From Gnetum montanum (Eukaryota; Streptophyta; Gnetopsida; Gnetales; Gnetaceae), in contig MNCI01007634.1 of the NCBI GenBank assembly GCA_015680685.1, positions 418,548 through 482,547 on the forward strand: 64,000 nucleotides of DNA. The letters run 5' to 3'. Shown in pieces: positions 44,511-56,694 of the stretch. The notes beneath the pieces are model-generated. The model was not told the origin of the DNA. It saw nothing but the letters and a program-made list of their open reading frames with translations, and did not search any database. A program made the position numbers and the translations under genes. Numbering within the stretch: position 1 is the first letter of the stretch; each line of letters starts with the position of its first letter.

Positions 44511-45263
44511 AGAGTTTTGAAAAGCATCTCCTCTCCTACTATGTGCATGTGAGATCCATGCTACAGGGGATCACGTGGCTGCAGGGCATAGACACCACAA
44601 AACTAGAATAGAGAATTTATGCTATGAAGCTAGAATAAGATTTGAATCCACAATTTCTTCTCAATGATGAAGGTAACAATTACTAAGTAACACCAATCAG
44701 TAATGACTATAGAAACCAAAGGCAGCGCTGGCATGAGTGCCACCCTAAGCCATAGTAGTACGATCCGAAAGTGAGAAATGCAAGACACACAAGGAACGCA
44801 TGCAATGGAGGCAACATAACAACAAGCATGGTGGCCATAGAGACAAGCATCAACACGAGGCACGTCAAAAATCAACCATGTTTATTAAGGTCATATAACC
44901 TTCGCAACTATTTAATACAAAAATAAAATGAATTATTATAAACAAAGAAACAAAGTTTATTTAGATTACAACCTTTTTTTAAAAGAAAAGAGAAGGTTTA
45001 CAATTCCAAAATGGGAGAATTCATAATCATAAAACTTTACTTTTTGGAATTTAAAATTTCCAATGGAAGTTATAACCTCCCATGAAGGTTATAAATAGAC
45101 CTCCTTGATATTTGTAAGCTTTTAATTGATAAGAAGACACTTGCCAATTATAGCTTATTTTTCTCTTAGAATTTATAACTTCTTAAGGAAGTTAGAAATA
45201 AATTTCTTAGATATTTGTAATACCCTCAACTTCTCATGATTATTGTAACTACCCTAAGGTCAC

Positions 45264-45270
45264 TATAAAA
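45264..45270 (+). promoter_or_regulatory. TATA box, element C 5' LTR
   Basis: TATAAAA in 'ggtcactataaaagga'; the same at 55095-55101 in the 3' LTR and a related one at 449 in the left fragment. Confidence 0.6.
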
Positions 45271-46405
45271 GGACCTTAAGAGGTGGATTTGAGAAGAAGG
45301 TGGAAGATTAGGGAAAACAAACTTGAATATTATGAAAGCATGGCTTGCTAAAGACATTGATTCAACTTCTTTGTTTTAATCCTATGAGTTGATATCTTCT
45401 CATTTTGTTTTAGTTACTTAGCTAATGGTTTAGATAGTATAGTATTTGGCATTAAATTTTGGAATTTTTCCTAGGTTGTTTTTATATCTTTGTTTTTGCA
45501 TAATATTAGACTCTTATTAAGATTTTCCATAAAAGAGCTTATGTTGATAAAAAGCCTCATAAGCAATTTAATAGTAATGTCTTAACAAAATTGCTAGTTT
45601 TGAGCATAGAGGATCTAGGAAAATCTTAGGTATTTTGAGGCAATTGAAATAGCTTCATTGTTTTAAAGTGTATTGCCTTGGTATTTCAATCTAAAAATTG
45701 TCAAATTTTTTAAGGCTTTGTTGAATGCAATCTTTGACAACTATTACCTAGCCAAAATAGAAACTCGTACTTTGTAGTTTATGCAGTGATTTTTGGTAGT
45801 ATAATAAGATTTTCTTTACAAAATTGCTTGTTGATCTTAGAAAGTTTGAACAATTCGTAGTTATTGAATTAGGAATATCTTTATTGGGAAGTGTTTCCTT
45901 GTGTCAATTTATCTTGCTTAAATATTTGAGATTTCACACAAATATTTTTTCTTTTCTTTCTCTTTATAAGTCCAGTAAATCTTTCTCTATTTCTAGTTTT
46001 CTTGTGAAAATTTCTCTCTAGGGAAAACTAGGAGTTGATTGGTAGCATTTTGCTCAAATGTTTTTGTGAAATTTTAATTGTTACAAGTAGCATATTATAA
46101 CAACTGTATAGACTAAGTGATTAAACAAAATAGGAATCTTCATCAACTCATAATATTTGATGAAGATAGTTGAATCTCTTTTGTGATACCTAATTACAAT
46201 TTTATACATAACCCAGTCATTTATATATTTGCAACAGCAAACACATACTCATGTCTAGTAAGTTTCATAACTACTAAGTTTATTTGAAGGTATCTGGCCC
46301 TTGGTATTGCCAAAGACCAACAAGCACCTAATCCCTGTTTGAAAAACACCTTCAATCCCATGACTTCCAAAGGTCACGAGACCTTGAGGCCACCACACGT
46401 TGGCA

Positions 46406-46419
46406 GTTTGATCCCAAAC
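46406..46419 (+). repeat. Hairpin before the element C PBS
   Basis: GTTTG-ATCC-CAAAC, a 5-bp inverted repeat ending 18 bases before the PBS. Confidence 0.45.
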
Positions 46420-46437
46420 GATCACTAATAGTTCTTT

Positions 46438-46453
46438 TGGCACTAAAAGGAGG
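46438..46453 (+). other. Primer-binding site, element C
   Basis: TGGCACTAAAAGGAGG. It differs from the A/B PBS at three positions, all transitions, one of them the other decay product of the same CpG (TGGCGC to TGGCAC here, TGGTGC in A and B). Confidence 0.7.
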
Positions 46454-46737
46454 GCTGAAAATTTTTCCTCTAAGTTTATAAACCAAATAGGCCTAGCACA
46501 CCAACAGTTATTTGTGCTAGAAGGGTTTAAAAAATTCGATACTATTTTCAATTCATGATCAAGCAAACTAATAGTTTGGAAGATTTCAAAAGTTCCAAAG
46601 AAATTTTTAATTATAAGACTTATTGTTCATCAGAAGAAGAATAGAAAAAGGTTTTTGAGTTTCAAATAAGTAGTGGAGTAAAGACCAAAAAGATAAGAAG
46701 ATCACCCCTTTTATCTAATTTATTAGTCTATAAGAGA

Positions 46738-47930
46738 ATGTCAAAGAAGCATAGGAGTTCAATGATGAAAAGGATTTCTAATCGGATGGAAAATCCATGG
46801 CAAAGAGTTACACCATTAGGATTTCAAAATTACAATAATATTCCTAAGGTAGTTTACAAATATTTACCTAAGCCTTTTATTCCTGGAAAAGCTTACTTGG
46901 CTAAAGAATATATCTACATGTTTGATTTGGCTTTAGCTCATGCAAATTTTCAACATCAATATCAAGCTTGTAGATTATTTGTAGAAAATTTAAAGGATAT
47001 AGCTTAGATTTGGTGTTTAAACTTTCCAAGAAATAGTATCACAAGTTGGGATGATATGAAGAGTCTTTTCTTGGACTAGTTTAATAATCAATTAGGTCAA
47101 CAACAACTATACTAAGGGCTAGTACAAGCTAAGTAAGAAGTTAAAGAGTTAATTAGAGATTTCAACATTAAGTTTCAAAGAATTTGTAAACTCTTTCAAA
47201 TACAATATAGACCATCAGATGAAGTGCTTAGAGATACTTATCTTAAGGTTGTGAATCCCAATATTTCAATTTGGTTAAGGATAACTCCAAACTTGACAAC
47301 ACTAAATGGCTAATTTAGTGAGGCTATATAGTTAGAAAAAAAGTTGAACTTGAATCATGAAGAAATTATCACAGCTCAAAAAAAAGAAGCAGAAATGATA
47401 ACTCCTATGCAAGATTTTACTCAACTTAAAGCATTACTAAGACCATCTTGTATTAATATAGAGCAAGAGTTAAAAAGTAAAGAATCTGAAAAAGGATAGT
47501 TAATGAGAGACTTGTCCAACAAGGAAATGAAACTAGAAAAAGCTTTGGCAAAAGTTAAAATCAAGGAGGAAAAGAAAAATAGAAGCATAACCATCGAGAC
47601 ACTAAGTAAAAGATGAGGATGAAATTGATCTTGTTATGTCTAACTTCCTTGATATCAAATCAGATAATGAGCTATCTGGTGTTTATTATGCAAGTAAATT
47701 TTCTAACAATGGATCTAGTGATACTTCTTCTCTATAAGTTCTAAAGAGGATACATCGTCAGATGAAGAGTGTAATAACAATGAGGAAAATGGATATAATC
47801 TGAGATCAAAAAAAAAGTTAACTACTTCCAAGCCTCCAAACATTATTTTTGATCCATCCACTAAGAGAAATATTTTTGAATCAAGTAGAAGAGAAAGGAA
47901 TAAGACTAAAGAAGATCAAGTAGAGTAAAG
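46738..47930 (+). pseudogene. Element C gag (degenerate)
   Basis: Open from 46738 for 89 codons (MSKKHRSSMMKRISNRMENP...FVENLKDIA), then with stops: NSITSWDDMKSLFLD, FNNQLGQQQLY, VKELIRDFNIKFQRICKLF, VLRDTYLKVVNP (to about 47330). This is the retrotransposon gag pattern (Trp-rich start, then Q-rich helix and RDFNxKFxRI). A Lys/Glu-rich coiled-coil-like stretch (47470-47570) and an acidic Ser-rich part follow. I see no zinc knuckle. Confidence 0.75.
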
Positions 47931-48149
47931 TACTCAAAATAAATCTTTTAATAAATGGATGAAGAAACCAAGCTTTTATGAAAATGGAGAATATGATTTG
48001 ATTGAAGATCTTAAACATGTCAAGGCCAATATTAATATATATCAATTATTACAAATTGAATATTAGCAAAGAAAGGCTTTAGAGTTCATTAAAGGTAAAA
48101 GGAGAGTTGGAGAATTAGAGTAAATCTAGGTAAAAAGAGAGTTAGAGAA

Positions 48150-48600
48150 TTAGAGTTAAGTTATGTATCTAACATTGATAAGCTAGCAAAAGCTAGCTAT
48201 GATTGTACTCCTGATAAGGAAGCTCCTTCTTTTCTATTGATAATGAAGTTGAAAGATAAGTATCTTCACAATTGTTTAGTTGATTCTAGAGCTACATCTA
48301 CTATTATGTCATTGTCTATATGCAAAAAACTTGGTATGATTCTAGAATAATCAAATAAAAAGATTGTTCAAGTGGACAAAAGTAGAGCAAATATTGTGGG
48401 TCAACTGCCCAATGTTCTATTAGAAATCACTTCTCTATATCAAAAGTAGAATAACTATCCAAGTGGCAAATATACCAAATTCACATAGTCTCTTGTTGAG
48501 TAGAAGTTGCAATAAAAATTTTTCAACTTATATATTAACCGATTACTCACATATGTGGCCACCTTGAAAAGGAGAGCCAAATCAAATATACATTTATAGT
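48150..48600 (+). pseudogene. Element C protease (degenerate)
   Basis: KLKDKYLHNCLVDSRATSTIMSLSICKKLGM (about 48250-48345): the active-site D-S-G-A reads D-S-R-A, so the conserved Gly is lost. The rest decays quickly with many stops. Just upstream, 48092-48120 is duplicated at 48128-48155. Confidence 0.7.
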
Positions 48601-48714
48601 GAGCCATTCATGAGTAAAAATATTACTTCAAATGGAAAGAACAAAGTTGTTGATATAAGAGCTTTTGAAACCAAAATTTGCATACTTCAGAACTTGGAAA
48701 AAGAAGAATCTCAA

Positions 48715-49140
48715 GATGAGAGCAAATAAGAACTATACTTCGATGGTTCTTGTAACTTGAAAGGTGCAAGAGATGGAGTAGTTATAGTAAAAGATGATTT
48801 GCCAAAAATTTTTAAAACAATTCATCTATCTTTCCCTTGTACTAACAACAAGGCCAGATATGAAGCTTTGTGTATTGGAATTAAGACAGCATTGGAAAAA
48901 GGAATCAAAAACATCACCATTAAATGAGACTCAAGATTAGTCTACGAACAAATTAAAGGTAGTTGTGTATTAAAGAGTTCATTCTTACAACCCTATAAAT
49001 AGCTTGTCGACAAAATGTTAGATCAGTTTCATCACTACCAAATACAACATCTAGGTAGAGATGATAATTATATAGCAAATGACTTAGCAAAAGTAGCTTC
49101 ATTGTTGGATGTGAAAAAGATACAAGGTTATGAAGGTGTA
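48715..49140 (+). pseudogene. Element C RNase H of aRH type, located before RT
   Basis: ELYFDGSCNLKGARDG (Asp kept, about 48730-48775), CTNNKARYEALCIGIKTALEKGI (Glu kept, 48839-48905), DSRLVYEQIKG (Asp kept, after a TGA in place of the usual Gly, about 48929), then HLGRDDNYIANDLAKVAS (49049-49110; last Asp changed to Asn). The four-part D-E-D-D layout and wording match aRH of A and B, not the gRH family. Here it follows protease and precedes RT, whereas A and B have it after gRH. The open frame 49015-49536 continues into an RT-preceding linker. Confidence 0.8.
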
Positions 49141-50420
49141 ATGATTGAGAAAGAACATCAGCCATCAATACTAGATAACATAAAGCATTTACAAGTATTT
49201 AAAGATGATGATCAAGTACTCAGGTTTATGAAAAATAAGCAAGAATTCAAAGAACAAGTCATACCTGGAACAACATCAAGGTTTAAGAGAAATTCTTTTC
49301 CCAAAAAGGTGAATGATCATGAACATGAGTTTAGTAAAAATTGGCTTAATGAAAAACATATACAAAATCCAGATGATCAAGCTTTTGAAGTGATAAATCT
49401 TGGATCTATTGAGATACCAAAGATGTTAAATGTCACAAAGGAAAAAGATTTAGTTTTCAAGAAAAATTTATTATTACTCTTGAAAAATAATTTGGAAAGT
49501 TTTACTTTGTCTTATGATGATCTTAAAACTTTTTGACTAGATGTGATGACACATAGAATTCCATTGATAGATGGATGTAATACAGTTTAAAAAATAAAGG
49601 AAATTTAACCTATCATTTGAGCCAATTATGAAAGCTAAGATCAACAAGTTATTGCAAACCCGAATCATATATGGGGTATGATATTCAACATGGCTTGCTA
49701 ACATTGTTCTAGTAAGAAAGAAGAATGGAGATATTAGGCTTTGTGTGGACTTCAAGAATTTGAATGAAGCTTCAAAAAAGGATAAATATCCACTTCTTAG
49801 AATCAATGAGATGATGATCAAAGTTTCAGGTTGTCAAGTATATTCTTTCCTAGATGATTTTTCAGGCTATCATCAAACCATGGTAGATAAGGGTAATAGA
49901 TATAAACCAACATTTATTACCAAGTGGGAAACTTTTTCTTTCCAAAGAATGTCATTTGTATTATCAAATGCTAGAGCTACTTTTCAAAGAAAAATGGATT
50001 TAGCCTTTAAAGGTTTAATAGGTGAACTTCTTGTGGTTTATTTAGATGATATTACTATCTTTTCAAAAAGAAAGGAAGATCATATTGATCATCTTCAACA
50101 AGTTTTTGATAGATGTTGAGAGTATGGTATTTCATTAAATCCTAAGAAATGTATCTTTGGGATTAAATTAGGAAGTTTACTAGGTCACATGATCTATCAA
50201 GAAGGAATTGCTATAGATAATTCTTGGGTTCAAGCAGTACAGAATATCAAGCATCCTACAAGTAAAAAGTCTCTTAAGCCCTTCTTTTGAAAGATAAATT
50301 TCATTAAGAAATTCATCCCTGGATTCATTGAAATTACTAAACCTTTGATAAATATGCTAAAGAAAGATATCCTAGTGGAGAAAACACTAGAATCAAAGAA
50401 AGCCTTAGTAGAAATCAAAA
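49141..50420 (+). pseudogene. Element C reverse transcriptase
   Basis: Linker 49141-49536, then RT from about 49600: IVLVRKKNGDIRLCVDFKNL, YPLLRINEMM, YSFLDDFSGYHQTMVD, FSFQRMSFVLSNARATFQR, catalytic box YLDD (50039-50050, intact), LNPKKCIFGIKLGSLLGH, FIPGFIEITKPL. The stretch 49745-50119 is open for 124 codons. A few stops (49534, 50117, 50290) interrupt it. Confidence 0.88.
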
Positions 50421-50760
50421 AGGCTATTTGAGAAGCTCCATATTTAGTAAAGCCAAAATTGAAAGAAGACTTATGGTCATATGCTTTTGCTTCAAATGAT
50501 TCAGCTGCTACTGTTTTAACTCAAAAAGATAAATGTCAAGATGAACTGATTAGATTCTTTGGATATTAGTTGAAAGGTTTAAAGCTAAATTATTAAGACT
50601 TAGAGAAACACGCATTCATAGTGATTAAGGCACTTTTACATTTCCAATATTACCTCAAAATCTCATTAGTCATATTATGCTAATAGAGCCTGCAGTCAAA
50701 CAATTCTTAGCCAAAAATGAAATTGGATTAAAAGGAGGGAAGTAACTTAGAAAGCTTTAA
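50421..50760 (+). pseudogene. Element C gRH domain
   Basis: LWSYAFASNDSAATVLTQKDK (about 50470-50530) and DLEKHAFIVIKALLHFQYYL (about 50600-50655): the native RNase H following RT. The first Asp is replaced, so probably inactive. Thus C has two RNase H domains, one on each side of RT. Confidence 0.75.
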
Positions 50761-50879
50761 GGTTTTAGGTTTTTATTAGAAATATGCAAAACTATTAAAG
50801 GAATGGGATTAGCCAAGTTAATGGCTAGAGAAGATGAAGTATGTATGCTTAAGACTCATAAAGGAAACTAGTATGATAA

Positions 50880-52085
50880 AATTCTAGAATTTCTTAATAC
50901 TCACAAGGTTCCATATAATTTAACTGTAAGTCAAAAGAGAGCTTTTTTCAAAAAGGAAAATAAATTTATGATTAAAGATAAAATCTTATACAGAAAGGAT
51001 TTTAGAGGAGTTTTGTTGGAATGTGCTCACAATGGTCAAATTGGTCCTATTTTAGAACAATTCCATGATCATTTCAATTTGTTCTATGAATCTCCTAAGT
51101 CTACAATGAAACAAAATTTGCTATGATTTTTATTGACCTATTATGTATCAAGATATTAGTTCAAAAATTAAAAGATGTTACAAATGTCAAATTCATGGAT
51201 CAAAGATCAAAGAGGCTAGAGCTCCTTTAAAATCAATAATTACAGATACACCATTTCAGCAATGGGGCTTAGATTTTATTGGTACAATTACTCCTTCAAG
51301 AGTAGGACATAACTTTATTCTCACAACTACCAATTATTTTACTAAATAATCTAAAGCAAAGGCTCTAAGGAAAATTTTAACATCAAGCATGATTAAGTTC
51401 TTGCAAGATCAGATTCTAAGTCGTTTTGGTCTACCTAAAGTGTTGGTATCCAAAAATGGACAAGCTTTTCAATTTGAAGAATTTATAACATGGGCATCAA
51501 AATGGTCCATGTTTCTATCTCCTTATTTGAATTATTATCCTAAAGAGAATGGCTTAACTAAATCTACAAATAAAAAGATTATTTCTTACATCAAGAATCC
51601 AATAGATGGGAATCTAGGAAATTGGATTGATTACTTACAATCAACATTATGGAGTGATCATGTTAGATTTAAGAAGGCTCTTGAAACATCAGCTTATAAC
51701 TTAGTCTATCACTAGAATTATGAAGAAAATTATAAGTTTGACCTCAGGTTTTATGAAAAAGTATAGTGACAAAACAATAAAGATAAAAGTTTCATGATCT
51801 TACTCATCAAAAGGGAAGCCAAAATGGATAGAGCTAAAGATAATTTATTAAAGGATGCTTCTCAAGTCAAAATGTGGTTTGATAGAAAGGTTTTGAAAAG
51901 AACTTTTAAAGTCAATGATTTGGTATTACTATGAAATATGAAGAAGCTGAATAAGTTTTCAGCAATATGGACTGGTCCATTTCTAATCAAGAAGCAATTA
52001 TTGGGAGATACTTACAAATTATTGACTCTAGATGGGATATAGTTGTAGTTTCCATATAATGTCTTGCATATAAAACATCATTTTG
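50880..52085 (+). pseudogene. Element C integrase
   Basis: N-terminal part (ENKFMIKDKILYRKDFRG, 50960-51010; CYKCQIHG, 51178-51200), core WGLDFIGTITPSRVGH (first Asp kept, 51268), VLVSKNGQAF (second Asp replaced, about 51442), YYPKENGLTKSTN (catalytic Glu replaced by Lys, 51533-51570), C-terminal part with VWFDRKVLKRTFKVNDLVL and WTGPFLIKKQLLGD (to about 52015), end at about 52080. Two of three catalytic residues are lost. Confidence 0.84.
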
Positions 52086-52192
52086 ACAACATTTATAAAC
52101 TAATATATGTATATAATATAATAATATATATAGGTATGCAACTATAACAATATTTAGTATACATAGTAATTAGTGAACCTTTATAAATAAAC

Positions 52193-52196
<4 letters not shown>

Positions 52197-52223
<27 letters not shown>

Positions 52224-52224
52224 A
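52197..52224. repeat. (TATG)n microsatellite
   Basis: About seven TATG/TGTA units after a TA-rich stretch (52100-52195), in the 3' region of element C. Confidence 0.85.
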
Positions 52225-53321
52225 GACTTCTATAATATTTATAATTAACATATATATCCTATATTTATGCTTAAGATGAGTCTATATAGCATTATAAAAG
52301 CATGTAGACATTAGAGCCCTAATTTAAATATATTTAATTCAATGTGTTAGTTTTAGAAATTAAATTTAGATCATTTCAAGTAATCATTACTTATAAGTGA
52401 AAGTGATGCTTAGATACCTACTTAGTGGTAAATTAATTTCAACAACCAAATAGTGGAATTTAAATTATCCAACTGTATAATGATGGAAATATAATAAGTT
52501 TTGGCTAACTAGTAAAGTTAGTTAGTGAAATTGGAGGGAATTTCAAATTCACCTTACACTATATAAGGAGATGTGAACTGCTTGGAAAAACATCATTTCT
52601 CAATTCAAGGCTTAAGTGAAAAGGCAAGTTCAGTGTCTAAGTGTGAGGTAGAAAGATGGTTCTTAAAGAGAGGGAAATAAGAAGGCCTTTTATTCCATAT
52701 GTCACCGAATGCTACCCATAGCATGTCTTGAGAGCCTATTGTTAGGCAACCACCCATGGAGCATCTAGTGAAAGCCCTTTCTTACTTTGGCTTTCAGATG
52801 AGTTTAGATTCCTCACTAGTGGACATTCTATACATTCTAATGTTTGAGGTAGCTTCCATGAATGCACCACTAAAGCTGAGTACTAAGGAAAGTCCAATAA
52901 AGATGATTCTTAGGGAGAGGCTTTCATGTCTCCAGACAATGAAGCAACTAGTTGGAAAAAATTAGAAGCCCAAGAATTGGATACAAAAGAATCAAAGATA
53001 GTTGTTGAAAACAAATGTGAAGATCAAGTTGAGGTTTCAACTAGGCAAGAAGAGGAAAGAAAGGCATTCATCACTATTGAGATTACATAAGAAAGGGTTC
53101 ATGATATGAGAATCCCTAAAAGAGTTACTTTAAGTATCCCCTTCCCACATATATATTATTTGTATGAAGCTTTGTTTATATAGTTTCTCAAGTTTTATTA
53201 GGAATGAGGTTATTATTTTATCACACCGTAAGTTTGATGAAATTTTTCCTCAAAAAAGATCTTTGTTTCTATGAAAAAAGAAAAGTTTTCAATAAAGTAT
53301 AAGTTTCTTAGCCGATCTACT
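52225..53321 (+). other. Element C 3' region with a possible extra ORF remnant
   Basis: Non-coding for the most part. A 69-codon frame at 52756-52965 (MEHLVKALSYFGFQ...) and a following frame with KCEDQVEVSTRQEEERKAF could be an extra ORF downstream of integrase, but no family features are visible. Confidence 0.35.
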
Positions 53322-53338
53322 AAAGGGGGGGTAAGAAA
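53322..53338 (+). other. Polypurine tract, element C
   Basis: AAAGGGGGGGTAAGAAA directly before the TG of the 3' LTR at 53339. Confidence 0.85.
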
Positions 53339-55713
53339 TGTTGTCACATTTCCATCATATTTATGGAGCAGATTTTATAAAATAAGATCTAAGAAATGAA
53401 ATTGCTCAATTAGCTTCTCAAAGATTATTAGAAAATGAGAGTTAAATTATTAAAGGGGCTATTTCATGAGAAGCTTAACGAAGAAAGGTGTTGAAGGAAA
53501 GTGCTTTATATAAGTGTGCTCATCTCAAGTTCATAAGCTTATTAAGGTGTTCTCAACATACGTTATGAAGAAATTATGGTTTTTCCATATGAATTCGAGG
53601 AGATGAAATATAGGAATTAATTTGAAAATTACAAAATAAATTATTTGTAACTGTATCTCCATTGGTTCCTACATTTTGTAAGTTCATCAGCTTATAGGTA
53701 AAGTGCAATCATAAATCTGATGTTCCACAAGAATAATGGAATGAAGTGCTTCCATTTTCTCTATACATATGCAGAGTACTCTGTAAAAAAACTGACGAAT
53801 AACTTCATCATGTGAAAATCAATTACTACGTTGTACATTTCAATCTATAGTGGTTTCCAAATGGTGGTAGAAAGTTGCAGAGCTAAGAATCTTAAATTAA
53901 ATAAAGGAAAAATACCCAATCCAAGTGCTTAGTAGCATTTGATTAAACATTGGAAGAGCAAGACTACAATTTTGACATAAAATTAAAAAAAAAATCCTTG
54001 TAAACATTATTTAAAAAATAATTAACAAAATTTCTTAGAAATTCATTGATATTTCAAACAAGAACCCATACCATAGAAGAAATTACGACAATACAAAGTA
54101 CAGTCATAAACAAAAAAGAATTCCAGATTTATAGAAGAACAAGCCCAGCAACTACGGAAAGGAGAAAATCTTTACAAATTGGTGTTCCAGAAAAACAATC
54201 ATGCCAAACCTAAAAGCATCAATAATTTAACATTTTCAACAAAAAATTCCTAAAGCAGCATCTACCAAATACTGAAAATTTGCAAGTTCAAGAACCTTAA
54301 ATGGAGGGTATCTACCACGATATCTTTCATGGCAACACAAAAGTTTTGAAAGGTAGCTCCTCTCCTACTGCACTTGTGCAAGTTCCATTCTATAGGGGAT
54401 TGTGAAATTGCAAGGCATAAACACCACAAAACCAGAACAAGGCATTGACACCACAAAGCTAGATAGGGCTTGAATCTGTGATTTCTTCTTTGTGATGGAG
54501 GTAGTAGTTACTAAGAAGCACCAGGCAATAATGAGTACAGAAACCAAAGGTGACATTGGCAGGAGTGTCATCTTGAGCTGTAGCAATAAGATCCAAAAGA
54601 GAGAAACATAAGACACATAAGGAACACATGCAATGGAGGTGGCATAACAACAAGCATGGTGGCAATGGAGATAATTATCAACACGAGGTGCATCAAAAAT
54701 AAACCACGTATATTAAGGTTATATGACCTTGACAACTATTTAATTCAAAAACAAAATGAATTATTATAAATAAAGAAACAAGGCTTATTTAGATTACAAC
54801 ATTTTTTAAAAAAAAGAAAAGGGGAGGTTTAGGGTTCCAAAATGGAAGATTTCATAATCATAAGACTTTACTTTTTGTAATTTAAAATTTCCAATAGAAG
54901 TTATAACCTTCCATGAAGGTTATAAATAAACCTCCTTGATATTTTTAAGGTTGTAATTAATAAGAAGACACTTGCCAATTATAGCCTATTTTTCTCTTAG
55001 AAGTTATAACTTCATAAGGAAGTTAGGAATAAATTCTGTAGATATTTGTACTACCCTCAACTTCTCATGATTATTGTAACTACCCTAAGGTCACTATAAA
55101 AGGGCCTTCAAAGGTGGATTTTAGAAGGAAAGAAGAAGATGAAGAAAAGAAACTTGAATATTATAAAATCATGGCTTGCTAAAAACATTGATTTAGCTTC
55201 TTTGTTTTAATCCTGTGTTCATTTCTTCCCATTTTGTTTTAGTTGCTTAGCTAATGGTTTAGATAGTATAGTGCTTAGCATTTAATTTTGGGATTTTTCC
55301 TAGGTTGTGTTTATAGCTTTGTTTTTGTGCAATATTAGATTCCTATTAATATTTTTCATAGAAGAGCTTATGTTGTTAAAAAGCCTTAGGAGAAAATTAA
55401 TAGTAATGTCTTAACGAATTTTACTATTCTGGGCATATAGGATCTAGGAAAATCTTTGGTATTTTGAGACACCTGAAATAGCTTCATTATTTTAAATTGT
55501 ATTGCCTTGGTATTTCAATCTAAAACTTGTCAAATTTTTTAAGGCTCTATTGAATGCAATCTTTGACAACTATTAACTTGCCCAAATAGGGACTCAGACT
55601 TTGTAGTTTACTCAATGATTTTTGGTAGTATAATAAGATTGTATTTATGAAATTTCTTGTTGAGCTTATAAAGTTTGAGTAATTCATATTTATTGAATTA
55701 GAAATAGCTTTAT
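53339..55713 (+). repeat. Element C 3' LTR (truncated)
   Basis: Starts TGTTGTCACATTTCC and follows the 5' LTR up to 'agctttatt' (55713; 5' LTR 45889), then unrelated sequence begins. TATAAAA at 55095-55101. It lacks the last ~540 bp of the LTR and the ~500-bp segment described in the 5' copy. Confidence 0.85.
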
Positions 55714-56690
55714 TCTATGACCATGAACAAGAGAGAGCTTAGCATCGAAAAAAATTTATCATTGAATAATTCTTTTTTCTCTTTTTTTCACAATAATATT
55801 TTTAGTGATTAGGGAATTGCTACACTACCATTAGAACATGATCCATAAACAATGGAAACTTTGCTCCTGGCACAATTCCATGGTTGCAATGGGACAAGAT
55901 GCTTATTAAAATGCATTCTCAAATCTGTACACCTACAATAAGTTATGATTGCATGTTGTACTACCATCAAAAGATGGTTCGTAAACAACAAAAACTTTGC
56001 TCCTACTACAGGTTCAATCCCTATGCAAGTCACTCCCCATGAGCATTCCCATGATTCATGTTTGATATCTCATGATGTCTTTTATCCCAAGTCCCTAATT
56101 AAGGAAAACCTAGAGCCTCAAGTTTGTTATGAAATAACATATTAAGCTAACAATATGCCTAGTACAAAGTAAGATAATTTACTCACTTTCCAACTGAAAA
56201 GCTAACAAACTCTATTTATGGGATAAAATCCCACCATCCAACCTTTGATCTATTTATGGTAACACATAAAATTTTTAAAAATGTTTTAAAGACAAAAGTT
56301 CCTAAAAACTCATGCCATAGAACAAGTTGAACCTCCATCAATTTAACTCATTGAAGCCTAAATACCATGAAATATATGTTACCATAGACACTACCAAAGA
56401 TTTGATAACAACAATGAGCACTACCATGCATAAGTATTAATAAAAATATAATATATGGCTCATAGTCATTATCACCCAAAACTTGTAGAGGATAAAGCAC
56501 ATAACAATAAAGTTATTAACCTATCACAATAAGAAACATGAAGGTCATACAATCATATAAGGACATATTCAAAACTAGTCCACGATTAGATTAAATTCAT
56601 CTTATTAAGAAAAAGCATCAATTAAGGTAATCATCTCACTATCAAGGGAGGGTTGTTATCCAAAATAATATTTAATCCATTGACCATTCA
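55714..56690. other. Unassigned sequence between C and E, with an imperfect direct repeat
   Basis: No coding sequence. 'ctacactaccattagaac...aactttgctcct' (55820-55868) recurs as 'tgtactaccatcaaaaga...aactttgctcct' (55958-56006), period about 138 bp. A pyrimidine-rich stretch at 55763-55785 would be purine-rich on the minus strand; as the downstream flank of integrase E it may include that element's 3' end, not proved. Confidence 0.4.
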
Positions 56691-56694
56691 CATG

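Larger units (their letters stand above)
43008..46432 (+). repeat. Element C 5' LTR (~3.4 kb)
   Basis: Starts TGTTGTCACA; the end is placed just before the PBS at 46438 (exact CA end not certain, 46424-46437). It pairs with 53339-55713. About 45% GC-poor sequence with poly-A/T runs; no coding sequence. TATAAAA at 45264-45270. A segment at about 43985-44510 is not in the 3' LTR. Confidence 0.82.
43008..55713 (+). mobile_element. Element C: Tat-like retrotransposon with upstream RNase H
   Basis: LTRs start TGTTGTCACATTTCC at 43008 and 53339. Internal: PBS 46438, gag, protease, RNase H of aRH type, RT, gRH, integrase, long 3' region, polypurine tract. Base composition is clearly more AT-rich than A and B. 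RT is the least damaged coding region of the window (YLDD intact). The 3' LTR ends abruptly near 55713, about 550-730 bp short of its partner, so the right target duplication is lost; the left flanking five bases are 'cgggg' (43003-43007). Confidence 0.88.
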
